Part shown: one piece after another, positions 1-6,446 of the stretch
Layout: each line of letters begins with the position of its first letter
Numbering within the stretch: position 1 is the first letter of the stretch
Assembly (NCBI GenBank): GCA_035776675.1
Contig: DASTWO010000150.1
Coordinates: 1-20,224 of the forward strand
Length of the DNA: 20,224 nucleotides
Reading direction: 5' to 3'
Origin: DASSOY01 sp035776675
Lineage (GTDB): Bacteria; Bacillota; Bacilli; Bacillales; DASSOY01
Translations under genes and position numbers: made by a program
The notes under the pieces: model-generated
The model's database searches: none
What the model saw: the letters and a program-made list of their open reading frames with translations, nothing else
What the model was told of the DNA's origin: nothing

Positions 1-1
1 A

Positions 2-778
2 GGCGCCATTCACGCTTTCTCAATGATGACCTTGCAGCGGGAAATTTGCAGCAGCCGCGAAGCGGCGTTGCTCACGTTGCAGAAAATGTTCAAGCGGGAA
101 GACATGTCGGCGGAGGCGAAAGAAATCATTCAAGGAATGGCCGGAAAAATCGAGGCAGTTCAGCAAAACTCGAAAGCGGAAAAAGCAGTGGAACTGATCA
201 AGGAAATTGAAGGCAAGGTGATTATATTCACCGAGTATCGGGCGACCCAAATTTATTTGCAATGGTTCCTGAAACAGCACGGCATCACATCGGTCCCGTA
301 TCGCGGAGGATTCAAACGAAGCAAGAAAGATTGGATGCGGCAATTGTTTCAAAATCAGGCAAAAGTGCTCATTGCGACCGAAGCAGGCGGTGAAGGCATT
401 AACCTGCAATTCTGCCAGCACATTATCAATTACGACCTGCCATGGAATCCAATGAGGATCGAACAACGCATCGGCAGAATTCACCGACTCGGCCAGGAAA
501 AGGACGTTACGATTTACAACTTCGCAACAGAAAATACGGTGGAAGAACATATTCTAGAGTTGCTATACGAAAAAATCAATCTGTTTGAGAACGTCATCGG
601 TGAGATTGACGAAATCCTTACAAGACTGGATCTTCAAAATATCGAAAACCATATCGCTGATATCTTCGAGCATTCCGATACCGAAGGCGAAGTGAAAGTG
701 AAAATGAATAACTTGTCGTCATTGATCGAATTCAGCCAGGACATGCGGAAGGAGGAAAAATCGGATGGAACAGCATAA
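2..778 (+). CDS. yqhH: SNF2-family DEAD/DEAH-like helicase, C-terminal part (YqhH-like)
   Basis: This is the C-terminal half of a superfamily 2 ATP-dependent helicase/translocase. The frame is open from base 2, so the gene begins upstream of the window and 258 residues are visible. Helicase motifs of the second RecA-like lobe can be read: IIFTEYRAT (nt 221-247, motif IV region), ATEAGGEGINLQ (motif V, about nt 374-409) and QRIGRIHRLGQ (motif VI with arginine fingers, about nt 464-496). The motif VI form 'RIGRIHRLGQ' is characteristic of SNF2/RapA-like proteins. The N-terminal lobe with Walker A/B lies outside the window. The stop overlaps the start of yqhG by 14 nt, so the two are co-transcribed and probably translationally coupled. 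The yqhH-yqhG pair is conserved in Bacillus, where yqhH normally sits divergent from gcvT. The family assignment is firm; the cellular substrate is not known to me. Confidence 0.9.
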   Translation, partial: GAIHAFSMMTLQREICSSREAALLTLQKMFKREDMSAEAKEIIQGMAGKIEAVQQNSKAEKAVELIKEIEGKVIIFTEYRATQIYLQWFLKQHGITSVPYRGGFKRSKKDWMRQLFQNQAKVLIATEAGGEGINLQFCQHIINYDLPWNPMRIEQRIGRIHRLGQEKDVTIYNFATENTVEEHILELLYEKINLFENVIGEIDEILTRLDLQNIENHIADIFEHSDTEGEVKVKMNNLSSLIEFSQDMRKEEKSDGTA

Positions 779-1565
779 AATTCACGATTACCTTGAACGT
801 TACTTTCGAACAAGCGGATGCGATATTCTTGAAGACGATGGAAAGTTCCTCCACATTCAACTTTCGATTGAGATGGACAAACTGTTGATGAACCGCCCTT
901 TTTACTGGAAATACATCGAGAATACCGGAATGGAACCGCAACCGATGAAATTAAAGTTGGTCACCGACCCCGGGACCGCCGAAGAAAACGACGGGGAATT
1001 CGTTCACTTCGGGTCGCCTCGTCTGCATCAAATATTTCAATCAGCCAGGAAACTGGCAGCCTACACTCGCCTTTACGAGAATGTCGGAGAAATTCACGCC
1101 CCTTCCGTTCCACTGGAGCCGTGGCTCGGTTTAAATATCAAGATTTCATATCAATGCGACCGAAAAAAAGATTTGCTCGTTTCTTACGGACTGCAACTTA
1201 TTAACGGACAAATTGTTGAAGATTTTCACAGTCTATTGGCATCACTCGATTTGACTCCGAAAATTCCCGACTATTGTTTTACAATATCACCTTTGATCAA
1301 GCCGCAAAGCGGATTGAAACGGATCGAAGCCATGATCGATGAGCAAGTGCAAAGTGAAGATCAAACGTGGGCTAAAGAAGCTGAACAACGATGGGCAGAA
1401 GACCTGGCCCTGCTCAATCAATTTTATGAAAACAGCGGAGAAACGCCGGAAAGCTACGAACTGGAAAAAGAGGCGCTTAAAGAGCAATATGAACCGAAAA
1501 TCCATGTCGATATCATCAACGGTGGCCTCTTCTATCTCACAAAAGAAGCCTTCACGCGACAGTGA
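765..1565 (+). CDS. yqhG: YqhG family conserved protein of unknown function
   Basis: This 266-aa soluble protein matches what I remember of Bacillus YqhG (about 263 aa), including the N-terminal 'MDKLLMNRPFYW' segment and the 'FGSPRLHQIFQ' motif near residues 80-90. No signal peptide or membrane segment is visible. The C-terminal third (about 205-250) is rich in Glu, Lys and Gln and is probably helical or coiled-coil. The ATG at 765 is preceded by AAGGAGGA at good spacing and overlaps the helicase gene, so the two form one transcription unit. The last codons and the stop lie inside a hairpin that also ends the convergent moaA gene. The family has no function that I know of; the constant pairing with an SNF2 helicase suggests a nucleic-acid-related partner role, which is inference only. 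Confidence 0.88.
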   Translation: MEQHKIHDYLERYFRTSGCDILEDDGKFLHIQLSIEMDKLLMNRPFYWKYIENTGMEPQPMKLKLVTDPGTAEENDGEFVHFGSPRLHQIFQSARKLAAYTRLYENVGEIHAPSVPLEPWLGLNIKISYQCDRKKDLLVSYGLQLINGQIVEDFHSLLASLDLTPKIPDYCFTISPLIKPQSGLKRIEAMIDEQVQSEDQTWAKEAEQRWAEDLALLNQFYENSGETPESYELEKEALKEQYEPKIHVDIINGGLFYLTKEAFTRQ

Positions 1566-1574
1566 AGGCTTCTT
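1543..1574. terminator. Shared hairpin between convergent yqhG and moaA
   Basis: A perfect 13-bp inverted repeat (AAGAAGCCTTCAC at 1543-1555, GTGAAGGCTTCTT at 1562-1574) surrounds a 6-nt loop. On the minus strand it is followed by TTTTGTG, so it should end moaA efficiently. On the plus strand the tract after it (GTCTATCC) is poor in T, so it would be weaker for yqhG. The left arm is coding sequence of yqhG, and the moaA stop lies only 2 nt from the right arm. Confidence 0.8.
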
Positions 1575-1576
1575 GT

Positions 1577-2605
1577 CTATCCACCAATGTAGGACATCTC
1601 GATTTTGTTCTTTTTTCTTGCGGCCACCGTTTCCTCTGTCCGCTCGGCCGAATAACGGTCCGTTCGATTTCCCCAGGTCTGTTTAATGACATCAAGCAAT
1701 TCCTCGTCGCTCAACCCGTTCCTTAACGGGTTACGCAGACTTGTACCTTCCGTCGCAAACAAACACGTATAGACTCGCCCGTCTGCTGACAATCTCGCAC
1801 GCGTACACGAGGAACAAAAAGTATCGGAAATCGAGGAGATCACCCCGATTTCATCACCGCTTTCTTTCAGGCGATAACGTGTGGCTACTTCCCCGAAATA
1901 ACGAGGTTCCACCGGCTCTAAAGGCATCTCCTTTTCAAGCCGTTCAAGCATTTCCTTCTTCGTTACAACCTCATCAAGCTTCCAGCCATTTGAATTTCCT
2001 ACGTCCATATACTCAATGAATCTCAAAATATAACCGCTGCCTTGAAAATGTTTGGCCATTGGCACGATTTCCTCTTCGTTGACACCGCGCTTCACCAACA
2101 TATTCACTTTGACTTGCAACCCCGCATTTCGGGCCGCTTCCATTCCCTTGAGCACCTTCTCGACAGGAATTCCCATTCCATTGATCTTGCCGAATTTCTC
2201 ATCCTCAAGCGAATCCAGACTGACCGTCACACGTTTCAAACCTGCCTTCTTCAACCGTTTCGCTTGTTTCGGGAGCAAGCTGCCGTTTGTGGTCATGGCA
2301 ATATCCTCGATGCCATCAATAGCGCTCAACATTTCAATTAATCGGTGCAATTCCCGACGCATCAGAGGTTCTCCGCCTGTAATTCGCAATTTCCTGACAC
2401 CCAATGACGCGAATAACCGAGCTAACCTTTCGATTTCCTCATAACTGAGCAATTGAGATTTCTGCAAAAAGGGATAATCCGGGCCAAATATTTCAGCGGG
2501 CATACAATATGTACAGCGGAAATTGCAACGATCCGTAACGGAAATCCGCAAATCCTGAAGCGGCCGGGCAAATTCATCCGAAACCGCGGTGGTTTCCCCA
2601 TTCAT
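1577..2605 (-). CDS. moaA: GTP 3',8-cyclase MoaA (molybdenum cofactor step 1)
   Basis: A radical-SAM enzyme that converts GTP to 3',8-cyclo-7,8-dihydro-GTP, the first step toward precursor Z in molybdenum cofactor synthesis. The 342-aa length is normal. The N-terminal radical-SAM cluster is C27-x3-C31-x2-C34 in 'DRCNFRCTYCMP', followed by 'TGGEPL' for SAM binding. The second C-terminal [4Fe-4S] site is visible in 'FCSSCTRARLSADG' with a further Cys in 'YTCLF'. The protein ends in the Gly-Gly tail that MoaA needs for activity. The ATG is preceded by a GGGAG-type ribosome binding site. It appears to be a single-gene unit: the terminator of the comG-yqzE operon lies upstream and a strong hairpin lies at its end. 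The partner genes moaB/C/D/E and moeA are not next to it; mobA and moeB are about 15 kb away in this window. Confidence 0.95.
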   Translation of the reverse strand: MNGETTAVSDEFARPLQDLRISVTDRCNFRCTYCMPAEIFGPDYPFLQKSQLLSYEEIERLARLFASLGVRKLRITGGEPLMRRELHRLIEMLSAIDGIEDIAMTTNGSLLPKQAKRLKKAGLKRVTVSLDSLEDEKFGKINGMGIPVEKVLKGMEAARNAGLQVKVNMLVKRGVNEEEIVPMAKHFQGSGYILRFIEYMDVGNSNGWKLDEVVTKKEMLERLEKEMPLEPVEPRYFGEVATRYRLKESGDEIGVISSISDTFCSSCTRARLSADGRVYTCLFATEGTSLRNPLRNGLSDEELLDVIKQTWGNRTDRYSAERTEETVAARKKNKIEMSYIGG

Positions 2606-2638
2606 CTTCCCCGCTCCCTTCCGATTGATTGTGACTCC

Positions 2639-2665
2639 ACTGTATCACAAATTGCGTAATCTCAA
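2639..2665 (-). promoter_or_regulatory. Possible sigma-A promoter of moaA
   Basis: On the minus strand TTGAGA (2660-2665) and an extended -10 TGaTACAGT (hexamer 2639-2644) are separated by 15 bp. The spacing is short, but the extended TGn element can compensate. It lies between the upstream terminator and moaA, where a promoter is expected. Confidence 0.35.
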
Positions 2666-2702
2666 CACTGGAAAGGCTTACAACTTGTATAAGAAATTCA
2701 AC

Positions 2703-2731
2703 AAAAAAAGTCCACCGAAAATAGTGGACTT
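2703..2731 (-). terminator. Terminator of the comG-aroK-yqzE operon
   Basis: On the minus strand an 8-bp stem (AAGTCCAC / GTGGACTT, arms 2724-2731 and 2708-2715) with an 8-nt loop is followed by a run of T (complement of 2703-2709). It begins at the yqzE stop codon and separates the competence operon from moaA. Confidence 0.85.
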
Positions 2732-2915
2732 AACGTCTTAGAAGATTCCTCAGGAAGAAAAGCATCGCAAACGGGATCACCCCAAACCAACGATTGGTAA
2801 AAGGCGGACGGACTGTTTTCCTTTGTTTGCGGACTTCTTTCCGTTCAGTTCTCGGTTGATTGAAATGGGTAACCATCTGTTCGGTTATAAAACGAACCAA
2901 ATCGTTAGAAGACAT
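2730..2915 (-). CDS. yqzE: YqzE family small protein
   Basis: A 61-residue protein with a charged N-terminal part, a conserved 'PPFTNRWFG' motif (about 39-47) and a short hydrophobic segment near the C-terminus ending in basic residues. This fits Bacillus YqzE (about 58-60 aa), which always lies at the end of comG. I chose the ATG at 2913-2915 because AAGGTGG lies 6-9 nt upstream; an ATG 63 nt further upstream has no ribosome binding site and would add residues with no family likeness. The function is unknown. As the last gene of the competence operon it may act in transformation, but this is guilt by association only. Confidence 0.8.
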   Translation of the reverse strand: MSSNDLVRFITEQMVTHFNQPRTERKEVRKQRKTVRPPFTNRWFGVIPFAMLFFLRNLLRR

Positions 2916-2990
2916 CTTTACCACCTTACGGTCCGGAAATAGAAATGACTGAAAATGATGAAGTAAAGTTCTCGTCATTATTATTAGTCA

Positions 2991-3509
2991 CTAGTATAAC
3001 CGACAAGGTTCCTCGTTAATCATTTGTTCGGCAATCTTTTCAACAACGGCGCCGACCGATTTTCCATTCGTATCCAACACATAGTCAGCCTCCTCATATA
3101 AAGGCTGTCTTTGTTTAAATAAAGCGGACATTTTATCAAGGTTTTTCCCCTGAATCAGCGGACGCTCCGTATCCTTCGCCAAACGCCGAAACACTTCTTC
3201 CGGAGAACAATGTAAATAAACAATGGTTCCGTGTTCCTTCATCCATTTACGATTGACCTCATTGATCACAATGCCGCCACCGGTAGTCACAATCACATTA
3301 TCCCACGTAACCTTCTTTAAGACACAGGTCTCATATCGCCGAAATGCGGGTTCCCCCTCTTCCGCAAATATATCCTTAATGCTTTTGGCAAGCGCGGCTT
3401 CAATCAATTCATCTGTATCAAAGACTGTTAAAGCAAGGCGTTTCCCGAGCGCTTTTCCAATTGTCGTTTTGCCGGCTCCCATGAATCCGGTCAAAAATAT
3501 AGGCTCCAT
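2991..3509 (-). CDS. aroK: Shikimate kinase
   Basis: Phosphorylates shikimate at O3 using ATP, in the chorismate pathway to aromatic amino acids. The 172-aa length is typical. Walker A is GFMGAGKTT (residues 8-16). The shikimate-binding residues are the DTDE motif (31-34), 'FRRYE' with R57/R58 (56-60) and GGG (77-79); 'TERPLI' belongs to the lid. The start ATG overlaps the comGG stop by one base (TAATG), and its ribosome binding site GGGAGG lies inside comGG, so translation is coupled to the pilin genes. Thus an amino-acid biosynthesis enzyme is carried in the competence operon. Some other bacilli, as far as I recall, have shikimate kinase at this place, while B. subtilis has it elsewhere. 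Confidence 0.95.
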   Translation of the reverse strand: MEPIFLTGFMGAGKTTIGKALGKRLALTVFDTDELIEAALAKSIKDIFAEEGEPAFRRYETCVLKKVTWDNVIVTTGGGIVINEVNRKWMKEHGTIVYLHCSPEEVFRRLAKDTERPLIQGKNLDKMSALFKQRQPLYEEADYVLDTNGKSVGAVVEKIAEQMINEEPCRLY

Positions 3510-3907
3510 TATTCATTTTCCTCCCACCTGACGATCTTTTGTTTGATTTTATCATAAAATGCATGACTGACATGTTTTCCACCATCATGACTGACAGCTA
3601 CCAGGGTCAAAACCAACACATTGCCCATACGAAAATCAACATTATACTTAACTTTCCCATCGGCATAGACGAGAGTTCCGTGGTCATATTCAGGCACTCC
3701 TTTTTCAACATCATAGACGGCTTTTCTCATCAAGCCCTCCAATATCATCATTTCTTCCCGCGCTTTAATAAATTGCTTTTCCGCCTCATACATTTTCATC
3801 TCGTGAAGAACAAAGGCGAACATCAGAAACGTTATCATAAGCGTTACCGGTAAAATAAATCCCTCTTCATCGTTCTTCCGGCGCAAATGGAACAAAAACC
3901 CGTTCAT
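3509..3907 (-). CDS. comGG: Competence minor pseudopilin ComGG
   Basis: A 132-aa minor pseudopilin of the DNA-uptake pilus. The N-terminus has basic residues, then 'EEGFILPVTLMITFLMFAF'. This is a prepilin-like Gly16/Phe17 junction and a hydrophobic helix, but without the usual Glu at mature position 5; known ComGG proteins share that trait. The remainder is an Ile/Val-rich globular part. The ATG at 3905-3907 has a strong GGGAGG site 5 nt upstream, located within comGF, so the two genes overlap by 41 nt. A longer open frame upstream of this ATG runs through comGF and is not a real extension. It is the seventh com gene of the operon and is directly coupled to aroK. Confidence 0.85.
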   Translation of the reverse strand: MNGFLFHLRRKNDEEGFILPVTLMITFLMFAFVLHEMKMYEAEKQFIKAREEMMILEGLMRKAVYDVEKGVPEYDHGTLVYADGKVKYNVDFRMGNVLVLTLVAVSHDGGKHVSHAFYDKIKQKIVRWEENE

Positions 3908-4304
3908 AAATCCTCCCTCCCCGACCAATAATGTTGATTTTGACACCTTGTCCCAGCAAAAGAAAATCCACATCACGAACCTTTTGCAGCATCCATACGT
4001 TTCCCCTTCCATCAACTTTGCGGCGAATAATGCCATCGGCCAAACTAAAGGAAACGGTATTCCCGTTAAATTTGTGTACAAGAAGCTTCCCACCACTTGT
4101 GGAAAGGTCAATGGCTTCATGAATTTCCATCCCAACCTGCTGAAAAAACAATTCAACCTCCATCGGAGAGGTCCCTTCAACTTTCTCGGAGTGATCCATA
4201 GCACTGAAAACCAATGGAAAGATCGACGCAAGAACCGCCAGAGAAGCAAGAGCGATCATTGCTTCAATCAGGGTGTATCCACGTGAATTACCGTATATCC
4301 GCAC
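3867..4304 (-). CDS. comGF: Competence minor pseudopilin ComGF
   Basis: A 145-aa type IV-like minor pilin. It has a short basic leader, then 'RGYTLIEAMIALASLAV' with the prepilin peptidase site after Gly9 and Glu at mature position 5, followed by the hydrophobic helix that anchors it in the membrane and pilus. The C-terminal part is beta-rich and ends 'FAPEER'. The start is GTG (4302-4304) with GAAAGAAGGT about 8 nt before; it lies 37 nt inside comGE. Overlaps on both sides show tight translational coupling in the comG operon. Confidence 0.88.
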   Translation of the reverse strand: MRIYGNSRGYTLIEAMIALASLAVLASIFPLVFSAMDHSEKVEGTSPMEVELFFQQVGMEIHEAIDLSTSGGKLLVHKFNGNTVSFSLADGIIRRKVDGRGNVWMLQKVRDVDFLLLGQGVKINIIGRGGRIYERVFVPFAPEER

Positions 4305-4627
4305 CTTTTATACCTTCTTTCATTGCTGGCAGTCCAGGCAATGCAAACTTTTGTCCAATCGGATTCCCTTGCCTCCTCATATGTCACCCGGTAAACAACA
4401 GAGGCATTGTGGAGGAATTGATTTGTATCCTCAGGCACAGTTCCTCCCAGCAAAGTTCTTTGTATTCGGTTGTGTAAAATATCGAGCGCTTGATATTCCT
4501 CTTCTATTGCCATTCGCTCCCGATAAATATGAATGAGCATCGGGAAACAAGCCGAAACAGCCATGACGAAAATGGCGAGCGCAGCCAATACCTCAATTAG
4601 CGAAAAACCCTTCTCATTGTTTAACAT
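4268..4627 (-). CDS. comGE: Competence minor pseudopilin ComGE
   Basis: A 119-aa pseudopilin with the class III signal 'EKGFSLIEVLAALAIF' (cleavage after Gly7, Glu at mature +5) and the standard hydrophobic N-terminal helix. The small C-terminal domain has two cysteines ('KVCIAW', 'KRCGYT') that could form a disulfide outside the cell. The ATG follows AAAGGAAGA closely, and the gene overlaps comGD by 14 nt and comGF by 37 nt. The order GD-GE-GF matches the canonical operon, which supports the name, since the minor pilins are poorly conserved in sequence. Confidence 0.88.
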   Translation of the reverse strand: MLNNEKGFSLIEVLAALAIFVMAVSACFPMLIHIYRERMAIEEEYQALDILHNRIQRTLLGGTVPEDTNQFLHNASVVYRVTYEEARESDWTKVCIAWTASNERRYKRCGYTVIHVDTP

Positions 4628-5054
4628 AAAATCTTCCTTTGCCTATATGGAACACCATTTTATAGGTTCCTTGAGGAGTCCGGAACGTCAGCGTCCCGAA
4701 TCGAGCAATGTTTCCATTAGGGTTAAATTCAACAGCACTGCCGAAATTGCTGGAAATCAAAATTTCAGGAGAAAAAGCTCTAGTGAGAAGAGACTCTGCG
4801 GTGTCCGTTACTACAGAATATCGGTGTTTCGCGGAATCCAAGACGAGACGAACTTCTTTATGGTGGGATAAAGCGTATTCTTGAGCGAAGTATAGATCTT
4901 TTTGAATTTGTTCAAGAAAGTAATCCGTTTGTTTTGCACTGTGGAAGCCTTGAAATGAAACAAGCGTAATCGCGGAGACAGAAACAACAATAAATAACAC
5001 GATAAGAGTCTCTATAAGAGTGAACCCCTTCTCCCCCTTACCCTTCGGCATCAT
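4614..5054 (-). CDS. comGD: Competence minor pseudopilin ComGD
   Basis: A 146-aa GspH/ComGD-like pseudopilin. The leader 'MMPKGKGEKG' precedes the cleavage site Gly10/Phe11, then 'FTLIETLIVLFIVVSVSA' forms the pilin helix. The C-terminal domain is beta-rich with 'FNPNGNIARFGTLTF', a pattern common in GspH-like minor pilins. Two adjacent ATGs (5052-5054 and 5049-5051) are both possible starts; AAAGGTG about 10 nt upstream fits the first. It overlaps the end of comGC by 17 nt. It probably sits at the pilus tip or base with GE, GF and GG, by analogy with other minor pilins. Confidence 0.9.
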   Translation of the reverse strand: MMPKGKGEKGFTLIETLIVLFIVVSVSAITLVSFQGFHSAKQTDYFLEQIQKDLYFAQEYALSHHKEVRLVLDSAKHRYSVVTDTAESLLTRAFSPEILISSNFGSAVEFNPNGNIARFGTLTFRTPQGTYKMVFHIGKGRFYVKQ

Positions 5055-5349
5055 CCACCTTTTTCACCTTTCCATCATCCAATGTTAATGCTGTGTCAGG
5101 ACATTTAATTCTGTCGACATAACCTTCCTCTTTAAGCACATTTAAAGATTGTGGCAGTTGTCCGTTATTTTCCATAGCATACGCCTCAGCCTGGCTTTGT
5201 AACAGGTCTATGGTTGATTCGCAGGTCTTTTCTTTTACAAGACTGTTGTTCTTTAACATGTTTGGAACCGCTATAAGCAAAAGGATGGAAATGATCATAA
5301 GGACGATCATCATTTCGATCAAAGTAAAAGCCGCTTCTTTCTTCAACAA
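5038..5349 (-). CDS. comGC: Competence major pseudopilin ComGC
   Basis: The main subunit of the transformation pilus. The 103-aa preprotein has leader MLKKEAA and helix 'FTLIEMMIVLMIISILLLI'. The residue before the cleavage point is Ala7 instead of Gly, as also found in streptococcal and staphylococcal ComGC. Cys43 and Cys83 match the two cysteines that form the stabilising disulfide in Bacillus ComGC. The start is TTG (5347-5349): the near-perfect site AAGGAAGTGA ends 6 nt before it, and no in-frame ATG exists upstream of the pilin helix. It starts 17 nt after the comGB stop. The rest of the length and the 'EEGYVDRIKCPD' segment fit the family. Confidence 0.92.
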   Translation of the reverse strand: MLKKEAAFTLIEMMIVLMIISILLLIAVPNMLKNNSLVKEKTCESTIDLLQSQAEAYAMENNGQLPQSLNVLKEEGYVDRIKCPDTALTLDDGKVKKVDDAEG

Positions 5350-5366
5350 ATCTCATCACTTCCTTT

Positions 5367-6446
5367 TCACATCGAATCCAGCAAATGAAAAATCGGCAGT
5401 AAAATGGAAACAAATAGAACCAACACAATGACTCCAATCCCCGCAAATAAAGCGGGTTGAATCACTGAAAAAATGCGTTGAAGCCGAGCTTCGATCATTT
5501 CAAGCAACAGGTGGCTGTAGTGGAATAATTCGTGGGCAAGGTTTCCGTTTGTTTGTCCATGCGCGATCACTTCCGGAAGTTCCTTTACATAGAAAGGGTT
5601 CCGCCGCAACACATCGTCAAATCTTTCCCCGTTTCTTAAGGCCTGCTTCATTTGGGTGGCTTCCTGTTGGAAAAAGGCGAGATGATGCTGACCCTCGAAG
5701 ATTGTCAGCGCTTCGTAAATGGACAAACCGCCTTTAAGCAAATAACTCAGCTGCAAGGAAAAATATTGAGTAATAACAATGGACAGAAATGAACGCAAGA
5801 GAGGAATATACCTGATGCAGGATAATTGAGCGCTAGGATGCAAATGCCGAAAACGGGTCATGTAATACAGGAACATCATGAACAACAAAAAAACAAAAGC
5901 GGCCAGAAACAATGGTGTCCCGTCAATTAATGTCAGGAATACATCTGTAAACCACGGAAAATCTACATTTAATGATTCATAAAGGGCCCGAAATTGCGGA
6001 AACAAAAACCTTGTCATAAAAACAACCAGAACCGTGACCAACCAAAGCATAAACAGCGGGTACCGGACAATCTTGCGAAAGCGCATTTTCAATTGCTCTC
6101 TCCGCTTCATCATTTTTCCGCCTTCCGTCAAAGCAAAGGCGAGGTCACCGTGCCGTTCGGAAAAATATAAATAGGCCAGCACGTCATTTGGAAATCCGAT
6201 CCTGTCAAGCACTTCATGAAGAGGTTCTCCTTGCTTTAAGTCATTGGAAAGATGCTCGAGAATGACACGAACCTCATTTCTTTGGTGATATTTAAGGAAT
6301 TCAATGCCTGAAACGAGAGGATACCCTTGTTGCAGCAAGTGTCCGAGGCGAAGCAAAAACTCAGCTTTGTTCTTATTCCCCCACTTTTTGCGGCTCATTG
6401 CGGCTGCCAATCCATCGCGCAAAGCTGCTTTCAGATAAGAAGCCAT
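5367..6446 (-). CDS. comGB: Competence pilus platform protein ComGB
   Basis: A 359-aa inner-membrane platform protein of the GspF/PilC family, on which the pseudopilus is assembled with power from ComGA. It holds two related T2SSF domains of about 120 residues. Hydrophobic segments are visible near residues 128-150 ('PLFMLWLVTVLVVFMTRFL'), 175-200 and at the C-terminus ('LFAGIGVIVLVLFVSILLPI'). The ATG at 6444-6446 has the site AAGGGGGGT 6 nt upstream and so overlaps comGA by 74 nt; a second ATG at 6396-6398 would match shorter relatives but has no clear ribosome binding site. I keep the first, with moderate certainty about the N-terminal 16 residues. Confidence 0.92.
   Translation of the reverse strand: MASYLKAALRDGLAAAMSRKKWGNKNKAEFLLRLGHLLQQGYPLVSGIEFLKYHQRNEVRVILEHLSNDLKQGEPLHEVLDRIGFPNDVLAYLYFSERHGDLAFALTEGGKMMKRREQLKMRFRKIVRYPLFMLWLVTVLVVFMTRFLFPQFRALYESLNVDFPWFTDVFLTLIDGTPLFLAAFVFLLFMMFLYYMTRFRHLHPSAQLSCIRYIPLLRSFLSIVITQYFSLQLSYLLKGGLSIYEALTIFEGQHHLAFFQQEATQMKQALRNGERFDDVLRRNPFYVKELPEVIAHGQTNGNLAHELFHYSHLLLEMIEARLQRIFSVIQPALFAGIGVIVLVLFVSILLPIFHLLDSM

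Noticed and set aside
20..550. Long minus-strand open frame opposite the helicase gene
   Set aside because: It is a mirror of the real coding frame, lacks a ribosome binding site and shows no protein family features.
3509..4249. Long open frame suggesting a 246-aa protein for comGG
   Set aside because: Its upstream part is an out-of-frame shadow of comGF; the strong GGGAGG site and the pilin-like N-terminus place the start at 3907.
5350..5356. Possible frameshift at the start of comGC, since an ATG lies in another frame inside the ribosome binding site
   Set aside because: The TTG start with a correctly spaced site gives a complete pilin with the two expected cysteines, so no frameshift is needed.
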